DNA from: Sipunculus nudus
Taxonomy: Eukaryota > Annelida > Sipuncula > Golfingiida > Sipunculidae
NCBI GenBank assembly: GCA_026874595.1
Contig: CM049314.1
Coordinates: forward strand, 66,947,300-67,011,299
DNA: 64,000 bases
Direction: 5' to 3'
Of the stretch, positions 13,630 through 25,917 are shown piece after piece. The position numbers were made by a program, and so were the translations under genes. How positions within the stretch are numbered: position 1 is the stretch's first letter; each line of letters begins with the position of its first letter. The notes below the pieces were generated by a model. It saw nothing but the letters and a program-made list of their open reading frames with translations. It did not search any database and was not told the origin of the DNA.

Positions 13630-13957
13630 CTGGTCCGCTAGATAATTTATGGTACTTCTTATGACTCAACCCATTGCTTACAAAGTAAAAAAGTGCAATT
13701 TTCTTCATATTAGATAAACATTGTATTACATGTTGAATAATATAAATTTTCTTAGCACATTTAATGTGAGCACACGGACCCCCCCCCCCCCCCATCCCCT
13801 GGTTATCTGGATAGTTTATCGTACTTCTTATGACTCAACCTATTGTTTACAGAGTAAGAGAGTGCAATCTTCTTCATAGTTAAATTAACATTGTCTTCCA
13901 TGTTGTATAATATAAATTCCCATTACACATTTTAAGCTGAGCACACGGAGCCCCCAG
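13630..13957. repeat. About 160-bp tandem duplication around a poly-C tract
   Basis: The sequence tacttcttatgactcaaccc through tgagcacacgga occurs at 13630-13779 and again at 13805-13950. A C14 tract (13780-13793) lies at the junction. The second copy leads directly into segmental copy B. Confidence 0.8.
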
Positions 13958-16410
13958 TTTTTAGCAACAAGGGATGATCAAAGTAACCATCCTCTACCCA
14001 GAAAAAATGATTTGAATATTCAAAATGAAATGTATGAATAATTAGAATGATGGACCTTGGTCCCATTTCGGCTTTCTGTTAGATGTATAAGAATATTCAG
14101 ATATACAGATTGGTTGTTAAAAATTCCGAATGGTGTTAGCCTTACTTTACCTGTACATTGTACACGGGCAAGTTAAAGCAATCAGAGCAAATATACATAT
14201 GTGTATGTTATCAGTCATGCGTTTTGGTGAATGGTATAGAGTCTTATCAATTGAAACATATAAATAACTTTTGTGGCCTTTTTTGTACATGTATTGACTC
14301 GCTTTTAATTCAATGTTTTGGATTTATCAAGGTTTTACTTTCATTTATCTTCTTCTGTTAGGCATAGTAATTTATCATTTATAAATACACCAAGAATGGG
14401 GGGGGGGGTATACGTGAATTAAGGTATAGGAAAACCCCGGGGGGTAACATGAAATCAGGAGCAGGCTTACCCCGGGGGTTATGTGAAATTTGGTAAAAGC
14501 TACCCCTAGGGTAAACCAATTTAAATCAATTAAAGGCAAACCCCGCGGGTAAGATGAAATCATGTACAGGCTCCCCCTGGGGTAACCTGGAATCAGGTAA
14601 AGGCTACCATCAAGGGTAAGTTGAAATCAGATACAAGCCACCCTTGGGGTAAGCTTACCCTGGGGGGTATGTAAAATTAGGTAAAAGCTACCCCTGGGGT
14701 AAACCGAAATCAATAAAAGGCAAACCCCGCGGGTAAGATGAAATCATGTACAGGCTACCCCTGGGGTAACCTGGAATCAGGTAAAGGCTACCATCAAGGG
14801 TAAGTTGAAACATGGAACAGGAACCCCACGGGGGTTACCGGAAACCAGGTAAAGGCTAACCCCGAGGGTAACCTGAAATCATATATTGACTACCTCGGAC
14901 AAGTGTTGTCTGAAATCAGGTATTTATTTTCCCGCTAGAAAATTGATAACAGGTAAAGGCCACCCCTTGAGGTTAGGTTGAATTCAGGTAAAGGCTACCT
15001 CATGCAGTGGTTAACGTGAAATTAGGCAATGTCTACTCCCGAGGGTAGGCTGAAAACATGATCAGGCTACCTTCAAGGGTGACTTGAAATCACCCCTGGG
15101 GGTATGCTGAAATCAGGTAAAGATATCTCTTATGGATAAGCCAAAGAGGTGAGTTTTCTGATAAGTGAGGGGGTAATCTGAGATCAGATGCTGGCTACAC
15201 TCTTCCGTATTCTGGAATTGAATTCATATTACTGTGTGATAAGCTGAACTACGGGTAAACTGAAGTATTTCGTGTGTCCGAATATGACAGTGTCAGATGT
15301 TACTCATATAAATGTCACATAAGCAGTGTTTTCTAATGAACAATATACATCATAACAAATCACAAAAAAATAATATACAGTTATGCATGATATTCTATAA
15401 AGATGCAACTTAGACAATATCCCAGTTATTAATTTTTTTCATTCTACAAATTCTAAGATAAAGTAAACCTTCACATAAATGCTATATTTTTATACATTTT
15501 TAAAATTTTTTTTTTTTATTTAATTTTTTTGTAAATATTTCTGATTGGAGTATGAGGAAGTGGAAAAGATAATTTCAACTGAGTGAAAATGAGACATGTT
15601 ACAGCACCTGTGATAGTGTTAATATGGAACAGGCTCAGTATGCCCGTAAAATCTAGATAAGCAAATTTAAAGTTTTCCTAATCACGGCATTTTAAATTTT
15701 AAATTAACCCTAATGAACAGATAAATATGACAACACAGTTATATTTTCCGACATGCATGGAAAATGAAGACTATGACATTTTTACGTGGATATGCTAGCT
15801 TGAAGGGAAATTGACATTCCAGTGTCATGGTCTACATCAATGTAATACATGTAGCTTATAGAAGCTTATTGAGTATGGTTAGAGAACTTCTTTGCTTGTG
15901 TGATATCCTATACGACTGACAAGTCCTGCAAGAATGTCGATTGTGACACAACGCTTTTTCTTATTCAAAAGTATACTTCTTTTATTTAATATTCCATGCC
16001 TTACCTTAATTTTGATTTGATTTAGAGGTTAGCTCAACTGTGCAACATACATCAAGTCGTGCGTGGTCGCAGCAAATTGGGTGTCATATATGTTCTGTGT
16101 ATCCTATGTTGTATCAACACATTTGATATGCCATATGCCTGCGCCAGTGCAAAGGCTGTTAGTAATTACTGTTAATAATACATAGCAAAGGGCTGCCTTT
16201 TTTCCAACTGTTCACGCAATTGTGTTTCTGAGAAAGACACTAGTAGCGAAGCATGACGTGTTTTATCGGATTGAGAGATATAAAAACTTTTTTGTGATGC
16301 AGGTTTATTCTGCTTAAGGTTTGTTGTTCTATCCGCCTGTCTGTTTGTCTGTCTCTCTCAATATATCCCTTTTGTTATGTCATTCTATGTTTCTTTCTTG
16401 TATTCATATT
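13800..16410. repeat. Segmental tandem duplication, copy B (partial)
   Basis: From about 13960 this matches 5230-7110 of copy A (gatgatcaaagtaaccatcc, then atttcggctttctgtt, the minisatellite, then cgacatgcatggaaaatgaag). It then matches 22770-23270 of copy C (aagtcctgcaagaatgtcga, ctcaactgtgcaaca, caaagggctgcc). It is shorter than A or C and looks internally deleted. No coding content is seen. Confidence 0.8.
14397..15260. repeat. Degenerate 36-38-bp minisatellite, copy B
   Basis: Repeats of a ggtaacctgaaatcaggtaa-type unit. A higher-order duplication is visible: the block from about 14460 to 14625 recurs at about 14655 to 14810. Confidence 0.85.
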
Positions 16411-18784
16411 TTAAATGGGGGGGGGGGGGGGGTCTGCGGAGCATCTTGGCTACCCCTATACCCCTATCACCATTATATTCCACGGACCACACGTTTTGAG
16501 GGGAATGCCTGTGTTATTACCGCAACTGGAACATATTCTGAGGTCACACAAAAAAAATGTATCGTTCAACGGACACGAGAACAAAAAATATGTCGCTAGC
16601 GGGCGATCTTTTTTTTTTTGTTTTTGGGTTTTATTATTGGTTAGCTTTCGGTATAGATACAATACTTGGCGTTTTACGGGCTTGTCTATGGAATACGAAA
16701 CTCTTCTTCAGTTTGTGAAATGATGTACAAGACCACAAAATTTAGTCTTTTTTTCATACTTTTAAGAATTTATTATCCAACTGTGTTATATAAAAAAAAT
16801 AGCAACATAGTATATACCAAGGATTTTTTATTCATCTGCAAAGAAAACAGGACGAGGGACTCCGTAGAAATATTTGTTTTTTTTTTATGCAAGGCCTAAG
16901 GTGACTTCAGCTTTCAGCATCAGACTCTCAAGTCTCCCACTGAAAAAAAGGGTGTCACCAACACAACTTGGCCATGACCGAATAATTGTGTTGGGCCATT
17001 AGGAAACACCTAAAGCGCTGTATAAACGATTATGCAACAATGACAAGCTTCTGCTCGCGGTAAGTTTGCTCGTTTGGATATTTAGTACTCCTGAACCCTC
17101 TCACGAACGCAGAAACTTCAATGTGTTTCGGAAAGCTGGTTAAGTAATAGAGTTTTTATTTTCAAAAGGAGCTGAAAGAGGTCCATATTAACAATACAAT
17201 CGTGAGGTTGTTTTGTAACTCTGTAATTGAAAGTTCTAGTCATTAGTCTGAAGTCTTAGTGCATTGTGTTTTAGTAATTAAGCGGAAAACGTAAGGGGCT
17301 GAAATCAAACTTTTATTTTAACACTACGGGGAGATTTAAAGTTTATTTTCTTGTATTTACCACATATTTAAATGTGTGATATGAAAAGCATTACATATTA
17401 AACTAGAAATATGCATTCTATGAAAGTGCTAGTCCCTGCTGTTTAGGGCGTTTCCTATTTAGCGTTCACTTGTTCGACTCGTTCCTAGATTCATTCGTGC
17501 ATAAGTAACTGTACATTCTGAGAAAATTCTTTCATATTCCTGAATCCGAACCATTTCCGATCCACACAACAATCTAATCGATTTTATCGCCCATGTCCGA
17601 AATGCCCTGAAAATTTCATGAATTCTGTTCATGACTGCCTCAGTGATGGAGTGAACAAACAAAACAAGCAACAAGCACACACAAGAACACAGGCGAAGGG
17701 AGTTTAACGAATACCCTGTGGCAGAGGCAATTATGAAGTTTTAAAGGTAATCAGTAGGGCTGTATCAATACACCGATATATTGATACGCATCGAAACGCA
17801 ACATCGATACGGTTACCGATACGCTGTGCTTGCTGTATTGTCGTACAGATTAAATACTGCTTACAAATATAGATACATTTCATATATCACTAATTTTAAC
17901 TAAAAATCTGAGCTTTTTAAAGCTTATGCTGCTTGTTATGAATTATATTAACCTTTTAAGATTCAAACAAGATCACGTATTGTCGTATCATGGACTGGAT
18001 CAGGAAGGTGTATACAATTCTCGGTGCTTTCATGTCAAGTCGGTGCGTGTGAGCGACGATAGACTAATATATCACGGGCTTTTTTATTTGTTTTGGAAAA
18101 AAAACCTCATCCGAAAAATGTTAAATCAGCATTAATACACAGAGAAAAATTAAGCGTATCAATACGTTTCGGGTATCGCTCTGAGCATTTCACAATACGT
18201 ATCATACCTAAATGAGTTGACCTATACCAAGCCCTTGTAATCAGCCTGATTTATACATTATTTATTTGTTAACGATTAAATTCTACAGTGAAAATACAGG
18301 TATGTCAGGTCTCTAGATAATAACACCTCATATCCAACGATTTGCGTCCCCCTTCGGCATGTGCTCAGGGCAAGGGCATCGATAGTTTATTTGTGCCCCC
18401 CCCCCCAACACACACAAGTTTTTTTGCAAGAAGGGATGATCAAAGTAATCATCCCCCACCCAGATAAAATGATTTGTACATTCGAAATGAAATATATTAA
18501 GAATGATAGACCTTTGTCATGGGTTTTTAAAAATTACAAATGCCGTCAGCCTTTCTTTATATGCACATACCATTGTACACGGGCAAGTTAAACCGTCAGA
18601 GCAAAATATAAATATATTTGTATGTAATCAGTCATGCGTTTTGGTGGAGGGTGTAGAGTCTCATCAATTTAAACAAATAAATAACTTTTTGTGGCCTTTA
18701 ATTTTCCATGATTGACTCCAGGTTTTTTGTTCAATTTATTGGATTTTTTTTTCAAGGTTTTTCTTTCATTTACCTTCTCATGAG

Positions 18785-19320
18785 TTAGGCACTGGGGTAA
18801 ACTGAAATCAATTGAAGGCTACTCAAGAGGGTGAAATCAGATACAAGCAACCCTGGAATTAAGCTGAAATATGGTACAGGTTATCCACGGGGTAACACCT
18901 GTGGGTAACCTGAAATCAGGTAAAGGCTAACCCCTGAGGTGACCTGAAATCAGATATAGACCACCTCGGGGTAGTCTAGGGTAGTCTGAAAAATGGTATA
19001 TACTACAACCGCTAGAAAGTTGAAAACAGGTAAAGGCTAGCCCTGAGGTTAAGTATAAATCAGGTAAAGGCTACCTCATGCAGGGTTAACCTGAAATAAG
19101 GCAATGTCTACTCGGAAGGGCAAGCTGAAATCAGCTACAGGCTTCTTTCCGGGGTATGCCGAAATCAGGTAAAGGCATCACTTATGGATACGCCAAAGAG
19201 GTATTTTTACTAATGCGGGGATTTTCTTAGATCAGATGGTGTCTATCCCCTTCCGAATTCTGAAATCGTATTCATATTAGCTGGTGATAAGCTCAACCAG
19301 GTGTAAACTGAAGTCTAGCA
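18785..19320. repeat. Degenerate 36-38-bp minisatellite, copy C
   Basis: Same unit family and same relative position as the arrays at 5704 and 14397. The long G-run seen at the start of those arrays is missing here. Confidence 0.8.
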
Positions 19321-19722
19321 TGTGTCCAAATATGATAATGTCAGATGTTATTCCTTTCAGGTCTTTTACACCAAATGGTGCCACCTGGTGTTTAACTGAT
19401 ATAAATGTCACATAAAATTGTTTTATAAAGAACAATATATATCATAAGAAATCACAAAGGTAGTAAACATTAGTGACCCAATGCTGTATATAGATGCATT
19501 TTGGACAATATCCCATTTAATACTTTTTTTCATTCTACCTTCCCTAAGATACAGTGAACTTTCACATAAATACTGTACCTTTATTTTTTGTTTATTTTAT
19601 TTTTATTTAAGTTGTTTTGTAAATGTTTCTGACTGGAGTATGAAGAGGCGGAAAAGTTAATTTTAAATGAGTGAAACTGAGACATGTTACAGCACCTGTG
19701 CTAATATTGATATGTATGTCCA

Positions 19723-21907
19723 TAACAAGTGACCCATGAGTCATGACGCTCAGCCAACTGACTGATATGTTGAAAATATGTCCTTAGGGAACTAATTAAG
19801 ATAATGGAGGTGGCACCATTATTCATGCAAGTTAGCCTAAGTGCATTAAGACGCATTGTACACCAAATTTAAGGATATACCATTCACCTTATCCTGAGGA
19901 ATCTCGCAATTTCTCGCATTATTCTGGGGTCTTCAAACATGCCGCATGAATTAAAAAAATATGAGTCATAGACACCTATAATTTCAAGTTTACAAGGAGA
20001 CTTATTATGGACCTCCCTGGATGTCAAATCAGAAGATTCTAGGTCCAATGATTTGTGGATTGTTTTTGTTTAAAACTTTAAATTGTTTTGAAGGCACTTT
20101 AGAGCGCCATAGCTCAAATGGTATAGGTAAGAGAGACCTGATTCAGGTTTCCTTGAAGAATTTTCATTTACATCAAGGGTGTCAAGTTGAAAGATTCTAG
20201 GTCCATTCAATATGATTTCTGAACTGTTAACAGATGACCGCATATCATTGATCAATATCTATGCGAAGAATCATGGTGATCAATGCATTAGTTGTTCAGA
20301 TACTTGAACTTTTGTTTTTCATGTTTTAATTACTCTGGGGGTATTTCCCCAAAGCTCAGAGGTTTTGGGTAATAGAGACCTAATTTTAGGCTTCCTAAGA
20401 GACTTTTCACGGGCCTCCTTGAATGTCAAGATAGGAGATTCTAGGTCCAGCAGTAACAATTTGTGCCCTGTTAACAGATGACTGCATCTTTAAAGGTCTA
20501 AAAAAATAGAAAAAAATGTTTTATAATGCCGATGGCGCCACCTGTTTGCAGGAGCTGATGAAACACTCCATGATCAATATCCATGCAAAGAATCATGGTG
20601 ATCAATGCATAAATCGTTCAGATACTTGAGCTTGTGTATGAAATTTGCCATTATTCTAGGGGGTACTTTGGAGACCAATAGCTGGGAGAATATTGGTAAC
20701 AGAGACCTAATTTCAAGTTTCCAAGGAGATTTTTCATAGACCTCTCAACATGTTAAATAAACCGATTCTAGATCTAATGGTTACGATTTATGCCATGCTT
20801 ACAGATCATCACATCTTTAAAGGTCTCAAAAATAGGGTAAAAAAATTATTTTAAAAAAAATACAGGTGGCGCCACCTGTCTGAAGAAACTGATTAAACAC
20901 CCCATGATCAATTTCCATGCAAAGAATCATGGTGATCAATGCATTATTTGTTCAGAAACCTGAGCTTTTCTATTAAAATTTCTATTATTCTGAGGGGGGG
21001 GGGTATTTCGCAACCCCATAGCTGAAAGAATATGGGAAACAGATACCTATTTTCAGGATTCTAAGGAGATTTTTCATGGACCTCCCAGGCTTTCAAGTTA
21101 GAAGATTCTTGGTCCAGGGGTTACGATTTGCGCTCTGTTAACAGATGACCATCTTTAAAGGTCTCAAAAATAGAGACAAAAAATCGAAAAAATTCGAATA
21201 AATACAGGTGGCGCCACCAGTCTGCAGAAACTGATGAAACACTCAATGATCAATATCCATGCAAAGAATCATGGTGATATAATGCATTAGTTGTTCAGAT
21301 ACTTGAGCTTTTGTATGAAATTTTCCATTATTTTGATGGGTACTTCGGAGCTTTATAGCTGGGTGAATATGGGTAACAGAGACTTTATTTGAGGTTTCCC
21401 ATGAGATTTTTCATGGACCTAACTGGATGTAAAGTAAGAAGATTCTAGGTCCAGCAGTTACGATTTGTGCCCTGTTAACAGATGACCACATCTTTAAATG
21501 TCTCAAAAATAGAGAAAAAAATTGTAAAAAATCGAAAAAATACAGGTGGCACCACCAGTCTGCAGAAACTGATGAAACACTCCATGATCAATATCCATGC
21601 ACAGAATCATGGTGATAAATACTTAAGTTGTTCAGATACTTGAGCTGTTGTATGAAATTTTCCATTATTCTAGGGGGGGGGGGTTACTTCGGAACCTCAT
21701 AGCTGGGTGAATATGGGTAACAGAGACCTAATTTCAGGTTTCCAAGGAGATTTTTCATGGACCTCTCTGGATGTCAAGTAAGAAGATTGTAGTCCAGCGG
21801 TTACGATTTGTGCCCTGTTAACGGATAGGCGGCCGGACGACCGGACGGACGACGGACAAAGATTTATTACTAAAGCTCAGATGCCTTACAGTCAGCGGAG
21901 CTAAAAA
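19723..21907 (-). mobile_element. Helitron-like non-autonomous element with about 335-bp internal tandem repeats
   Basis: On the minus strand it begins TTTTTAGCTCCGCTGACTG and ends GACTCATGGGTCACTTGTTA. The same ends flank 33163-34620 in the other orientation. The 3' end has a near-perfect short palindrome 8 bases from the terminus. The interior is about five to six tandem units, marked by gttaacagatga at 20228, 20469, 21137 and 21473 and by related forms at 20802 and 21818, mostly about 335 bp apart. Each carries a ggtggcgccacc palindrome and atccatgcaaagaatcatgg. Copies A (around 6865) and B (around 15645) keep the uninterrupted site, so boundaries are set by empty-site comparison. No long open frame. 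Superfamily assignment is inference. Confidence 0.75.
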
Positions 21908-23196
21908 TTAGATAAGCAAATTTAAACTTTTCTTCAACACGAAATTTTTAATATTAATTCAACCCAAATGATCAGATAATTATGACATCACAGTTATATT
22001 TTCCGGAATTCATGGAAAATGAAGACCATGACATCTTCAAATGGAAATGTTACCTTGCAGTTAAATAGACATTCCAGTGTAATGAGCTACATTAATGGAA
22101 TAGTTGTAGCTGATAGAAGCTAATTGAGTATTGTTAGACAATAATTGTGCTTCTTTTAATTTTTGCGCGATGCTTCTAAAAAAAGGAGCTTCACCGCTGG
22201 ACTATGATATGCCAACATAGTTTATGACCTCAATTTTATATCGTTTGTATACGTTGTAATTATGTGTAAACAAAACAGAATTGATTAATCTTTGAGAATA
22301 TTTACAACACACCTACACAATTTAAACTTAGGGATCATAACACATAGCCTCAAAAATAGCTTAATAGAGATATATGAAACAGTGGCTCATTTCGAGAATC
22401 TAACTAAAAAATATCACAAACCTGGAAATGCCGGTATATTATGTGGATAACTATAATATGATATCGTAATATACTGACCGTACCTTTAACATATTGCGTT
22501 TTTTCTATAAATCACAGCCGGATGGCAACATCTACATAGGTGGCTTTGAACTTGATGACTCAACATGGTTGGATTATTAGATACTGACTTGTCCTGTCTG
22601 GCCTCCTTGATTTCTAACACTTTTTATATTTTGGTGGTATGTAAAAGCAGGTAAAAGAATTTTAAACCCTCCCTCATGAAACCACGGTCTGAATCTTCCT
22701 TCATGGTCTGCTGGTTGATGTCAGTGGCCAAGGACTTTTTCTATAATTTCTCAACTTCATACCAGGCGAAAATGTGTTATGTCCTTTACGACTTACAAGT
22801 CCTGTAAGAATGTCGATTGTAACAAAACGCCTTTTCTTATTCGATAGTATAATCTTTCCTAAGTAAGTGTATAAATTTTCTTTGATATTCGACACCATTT
22901 TTTTTTTTCATTATGAGTTGATATAGTGTAGTGTACCTCAACTGTGCAACAATACAGCAAGTCCTGCATGATCGCGGCAAGCAAAGTGTGTCTTATATTT
23001 TCTGTGTATCCTATGTTATATCAACATATTTTTTATTCCATTTGCCAGCGCCAGCGCAAAGGCTGTCAGTTATTACCATTAACAATAATTATCAAAGGGC
23101 TGCCTTTTTTTTCTAAATGTGTTAAGCTATTGTGTATCTAGGGAAGACTCTGGCAGCGAAGCACGACGTTTTTATCGGATTAGGTGATACAAAAAC

Positions 23197-23216
23197 ATAA
23201 CTCTCTCTCTCTCTCC
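23197..23216. repeat. (CT)n microsatellite
   Basis: Short ctctctctct tract. The equivalent place in copies A and B has imperfect CT-rich sequence. Confidence 0.85.
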
Positions 23217-23744
23217 GTTTTGTCCTGTCATTCTAACGTTTTTTTTTCATGTATTTATAATTAAATTGTAATCTTCTTGCGGGAAAATTAGTTATATGTA
23301 ATACGGAACAACAACTCTAGTAATGTTAAAATTAATACTAATGCTAATCATAATAAACACGCACACACAAAAATAGTTACATTAGATTCCTAAATTGTAC
23401 CAGGCTAATGAACAGAAATGACTATCATACCGTTTTGTGTCCCAAATGTATTTTGGAGACATAAAGACCAAAATACTGCCTTTGCTGTGTAAAGACAGAT
23501 TTACATCAATGTAATAACTTAAGTTCTTCTCTGGATTACCGGCTTGTTCGGTGTGCCGGCCTATATTGTCTAAACTGTTTCATTTACCATTGTGCAGTCA
23601 ACATAATATTGATACAATTAAAAAAAGGAGATTTTTATAAGATCATTTCTGCTACCTAAGAATTGCACCCCTGGGTAAAGTTTTCTGTCGAACTAAAAAG
23701 GTAATGGCCATGGGTCATTACTTCTCGCTGAATTGACACATATT

Positions 23745-23745
<1 letters not shown>

Positions 23746-23784
<39 letters not shown>

Positions 23785-23791
23785 GTAATAA
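23746..23791. repeat. (ATA)n microsatellite, copy C
   Basis: About 15 ATA units with one interruption near the end; homologous to the array at 8071-8110. Confidence 0.95.
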
Positions 23792-25299
23792 TGTGATGTC
23801 GGATTTAGACTTAGACTTTTTGGTCCTAGATTCGGAGGTTAGGACTCCAGAAATCAGGCTGAGAGAAGCTCGAGTTCAGTTGAAGGAAAGTTCTGTCATA
23901 GTTATATACATGTACTAACTATGCTAATTGAATATTACCAAAATGACTGTATACCAAGCTTAAGCTCTGCTTTGTTCTTTAGGTAATTAAACATTCAAGT
24001 AAAAAAAGCACTTTTGTAAAAATAATCTCAAACTGCTATTTCGAAATTCTTTTAACAATGATATTTTTGATGGGCTCGGACTGGGACGTGGACTAAAATG
24101 AGGTGGACTTGGACTCGAACCTGAAGGAATCGAGTTTGGACTCGTAGAATAGTGTGGATTCGTCTAACTCACTGTTACAAACAGATGTTCTCTATATGTA
24201 AATAACTTGACACTACTGACATTTTTTTCACCATGTAAACCATGGAAACATGATTACGATTCCCGAACTAGACTTTTTGTAACGACAGTTACCTCATAGG
24301 AAAGTCATGGATCTCAACTTACCCCCTCCCCCTCCGATTCTCCACTGTTGAGTATTCCACCTGATCTAAGTTTTTATCTAAGGAATATAGTTCTGTAAAA
24401 CAAACGAAATTTAGTCGTTCTTGTTTAAGATTTTATAGATGAGCTGAAAAGCGGACCTCACATTTTCGTGAATTGAATATTATTCCAAAAATGTTGAAGA
24501 TATAACTACCAAACTTGCCACACTACTCCTACATTGTAAGTGACACATGTTTATAAAAGTGTCAATTCTTCAGGTCAAATGATTTATCTGAAAACATAGC
24601 CTAACTGAAAAGTGCTGATTTGCCATTCTCATGTTTCCCTATGAGTGAATTCACAGTGGTACCCCTAGAAATGTCCGTCTTAACACCTTACAGATAAGAA
24701 GACAATTAACATTAAAAATCTGCAAAAAAATAGCACTTGGCAAATGGGGTCAAGGTCATTGAAACTTGATCAAGTCATTTTGACTAAAGTAAGGTCCATC
24801 CTGGGTAAATAAAATCGGATAAAAAAGAGTGGCATAATAATAAAAAAAGAGAAGAAGAAGAATGCCATGAATGAGTATCTCCATCTATGGTTAGGTGGAG
24901 ATAATAATCATGGGGGAGTTCAGTAAGTAATGGACAAAACTCACCCCTTTTTCTTCCCGCCATGTATAGCAGACCGGTAGAGATTACTGGTGAGTAATTG
25001 ATTTATCATAATATACACCCACTTAGCTGTATAATACAGGTTTTATTATGGGTTGCTCAGACCTGTGTAGTTAATTATTACAGACAGTACAAATGACAAC
25101 AAGTTAGATAAGAAAAGATCAGTGGCGAGCACGTGTTCCTGGGAAACTACATAATATGAGAGTGCAAACTACCCAATGAATAAATTCAACCGAATTCAAA
25201 CATATAAAGGTAAACTGACTTTTTTGGGTAAATAGAGCACGTTATAGGGAATAATATCATTTAAATGTTCCAAACAACTCAGACATTTCGTTAAATGTA

Positions 25300-25550
25300 G
25301 GAATGGATCAGCCATATTGTGAAATGTCGGAGTGTATAAGCCATATTGTGAATTCTCGGAGTGTATCATCCATATTGTGAAATGACGGTGTGAATCAGCC
25401 ATTTTGTGAACTTTTGGAGTGAATCAGCCATTTGATGAAAGGTTTTAGTGAATCATTCATTTTGTGAAAGGTCTGAGTGAATCAGCTATTTTGAGAATTG
25501 TCATTTTGAGAAATGCCGGAGGGAATCAGCCGTTTCGTCAAATGGCGGAA
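25300..25550. repeat. 34-35-bp tandem repeat, about 8 copies
   Basis: The unit approximates ggagtgaatcagccattttg followed by tgaaatgtc, repeated with substitutions. It is unrelated to the neighbouring minisatellites and lies between segmental copies C and D. Confidence 0.85.
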
Positions 25551-25574
25551 ATCTTCCACACCACGGAATACTTT

Positions 25575-25917
25575 AGTACATGATTACACAATTTGCCTGT
25601 AACGTATATATATATATAACGATGGGCCCGAACACAAAGCACAGGTAGTTTAGTTCAAATTAAGGGGAACGTTTTCCCTATACCTGCATGGATGTAACTT
25701 ATTATAACAATTCTCATTGTTCTAATCTATTCCCATACAAATACTGGCTACATTTAATAAGAAGGACGTACTCCATTGGCCAATTATTCCCGAGGGTTTC
25801 ATTTTCGCGATTATTTCCCATTCGCGAATATCGCGAAATTAAAACCCTCGCGAACAAAAAGGCAACCACAGTACATGATTACACAATTTGCCTGTAACGT
25901 ATATATATATATATATA
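25575..25917. repeat. 44-bp direct repeats flanking a cgcgaa-rich element
   Basis: The sequence agtacatgattacacaattt through gcctgtaacg and a (TA)n end occurs at 25575-25618 and again at 25870-25917. Between them is an imperfect palindromic block (25779-25870) with gagggtttcattttcgcgat and cgcgaaattaaaaccctcgc arms ending in CCACAGTA. The arrangement suggests a small palindromic element plus duplication of its flank. Confidence 0.6.
25779..25875. mobile_element. cgcgaa-type palindromic MITE-like element
   Basis: Arms gagggtttcattttcgcg and cgcgaaattaaaaccctcgc are inverted complements around attatttcccattcgcgaatat. The right side ends gcaaccacagta. A second copy lies at 50338-50434 with the same end joined to (TA)n, and partial arms lie at 50065-50090 and 43075-43115. 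No target duplication was established. Confidence 0.5.

Larger units (their letters stand above)
16411..24660. repeat. Segmental tandem duplication, copy C
   Basis: Starts at a G-run (16417-16432) followed by tctgcggagcatcttggcta, as copy A does at 3242, and runs collinear with A through the minisatellite, the ATA array and the ggactcgg-type repeat (24070-24150 versus 8390-8470). It is interrupted at 19723-21907 by an insertion absent from copies A and B. No gene is supported. Confidence 0.85.

Noticed and set aside
25300-25550. CRISPR-like array
   Set aside because: Units are degenerate head-to-tail repeats without spacers, in a eukaryotic context.
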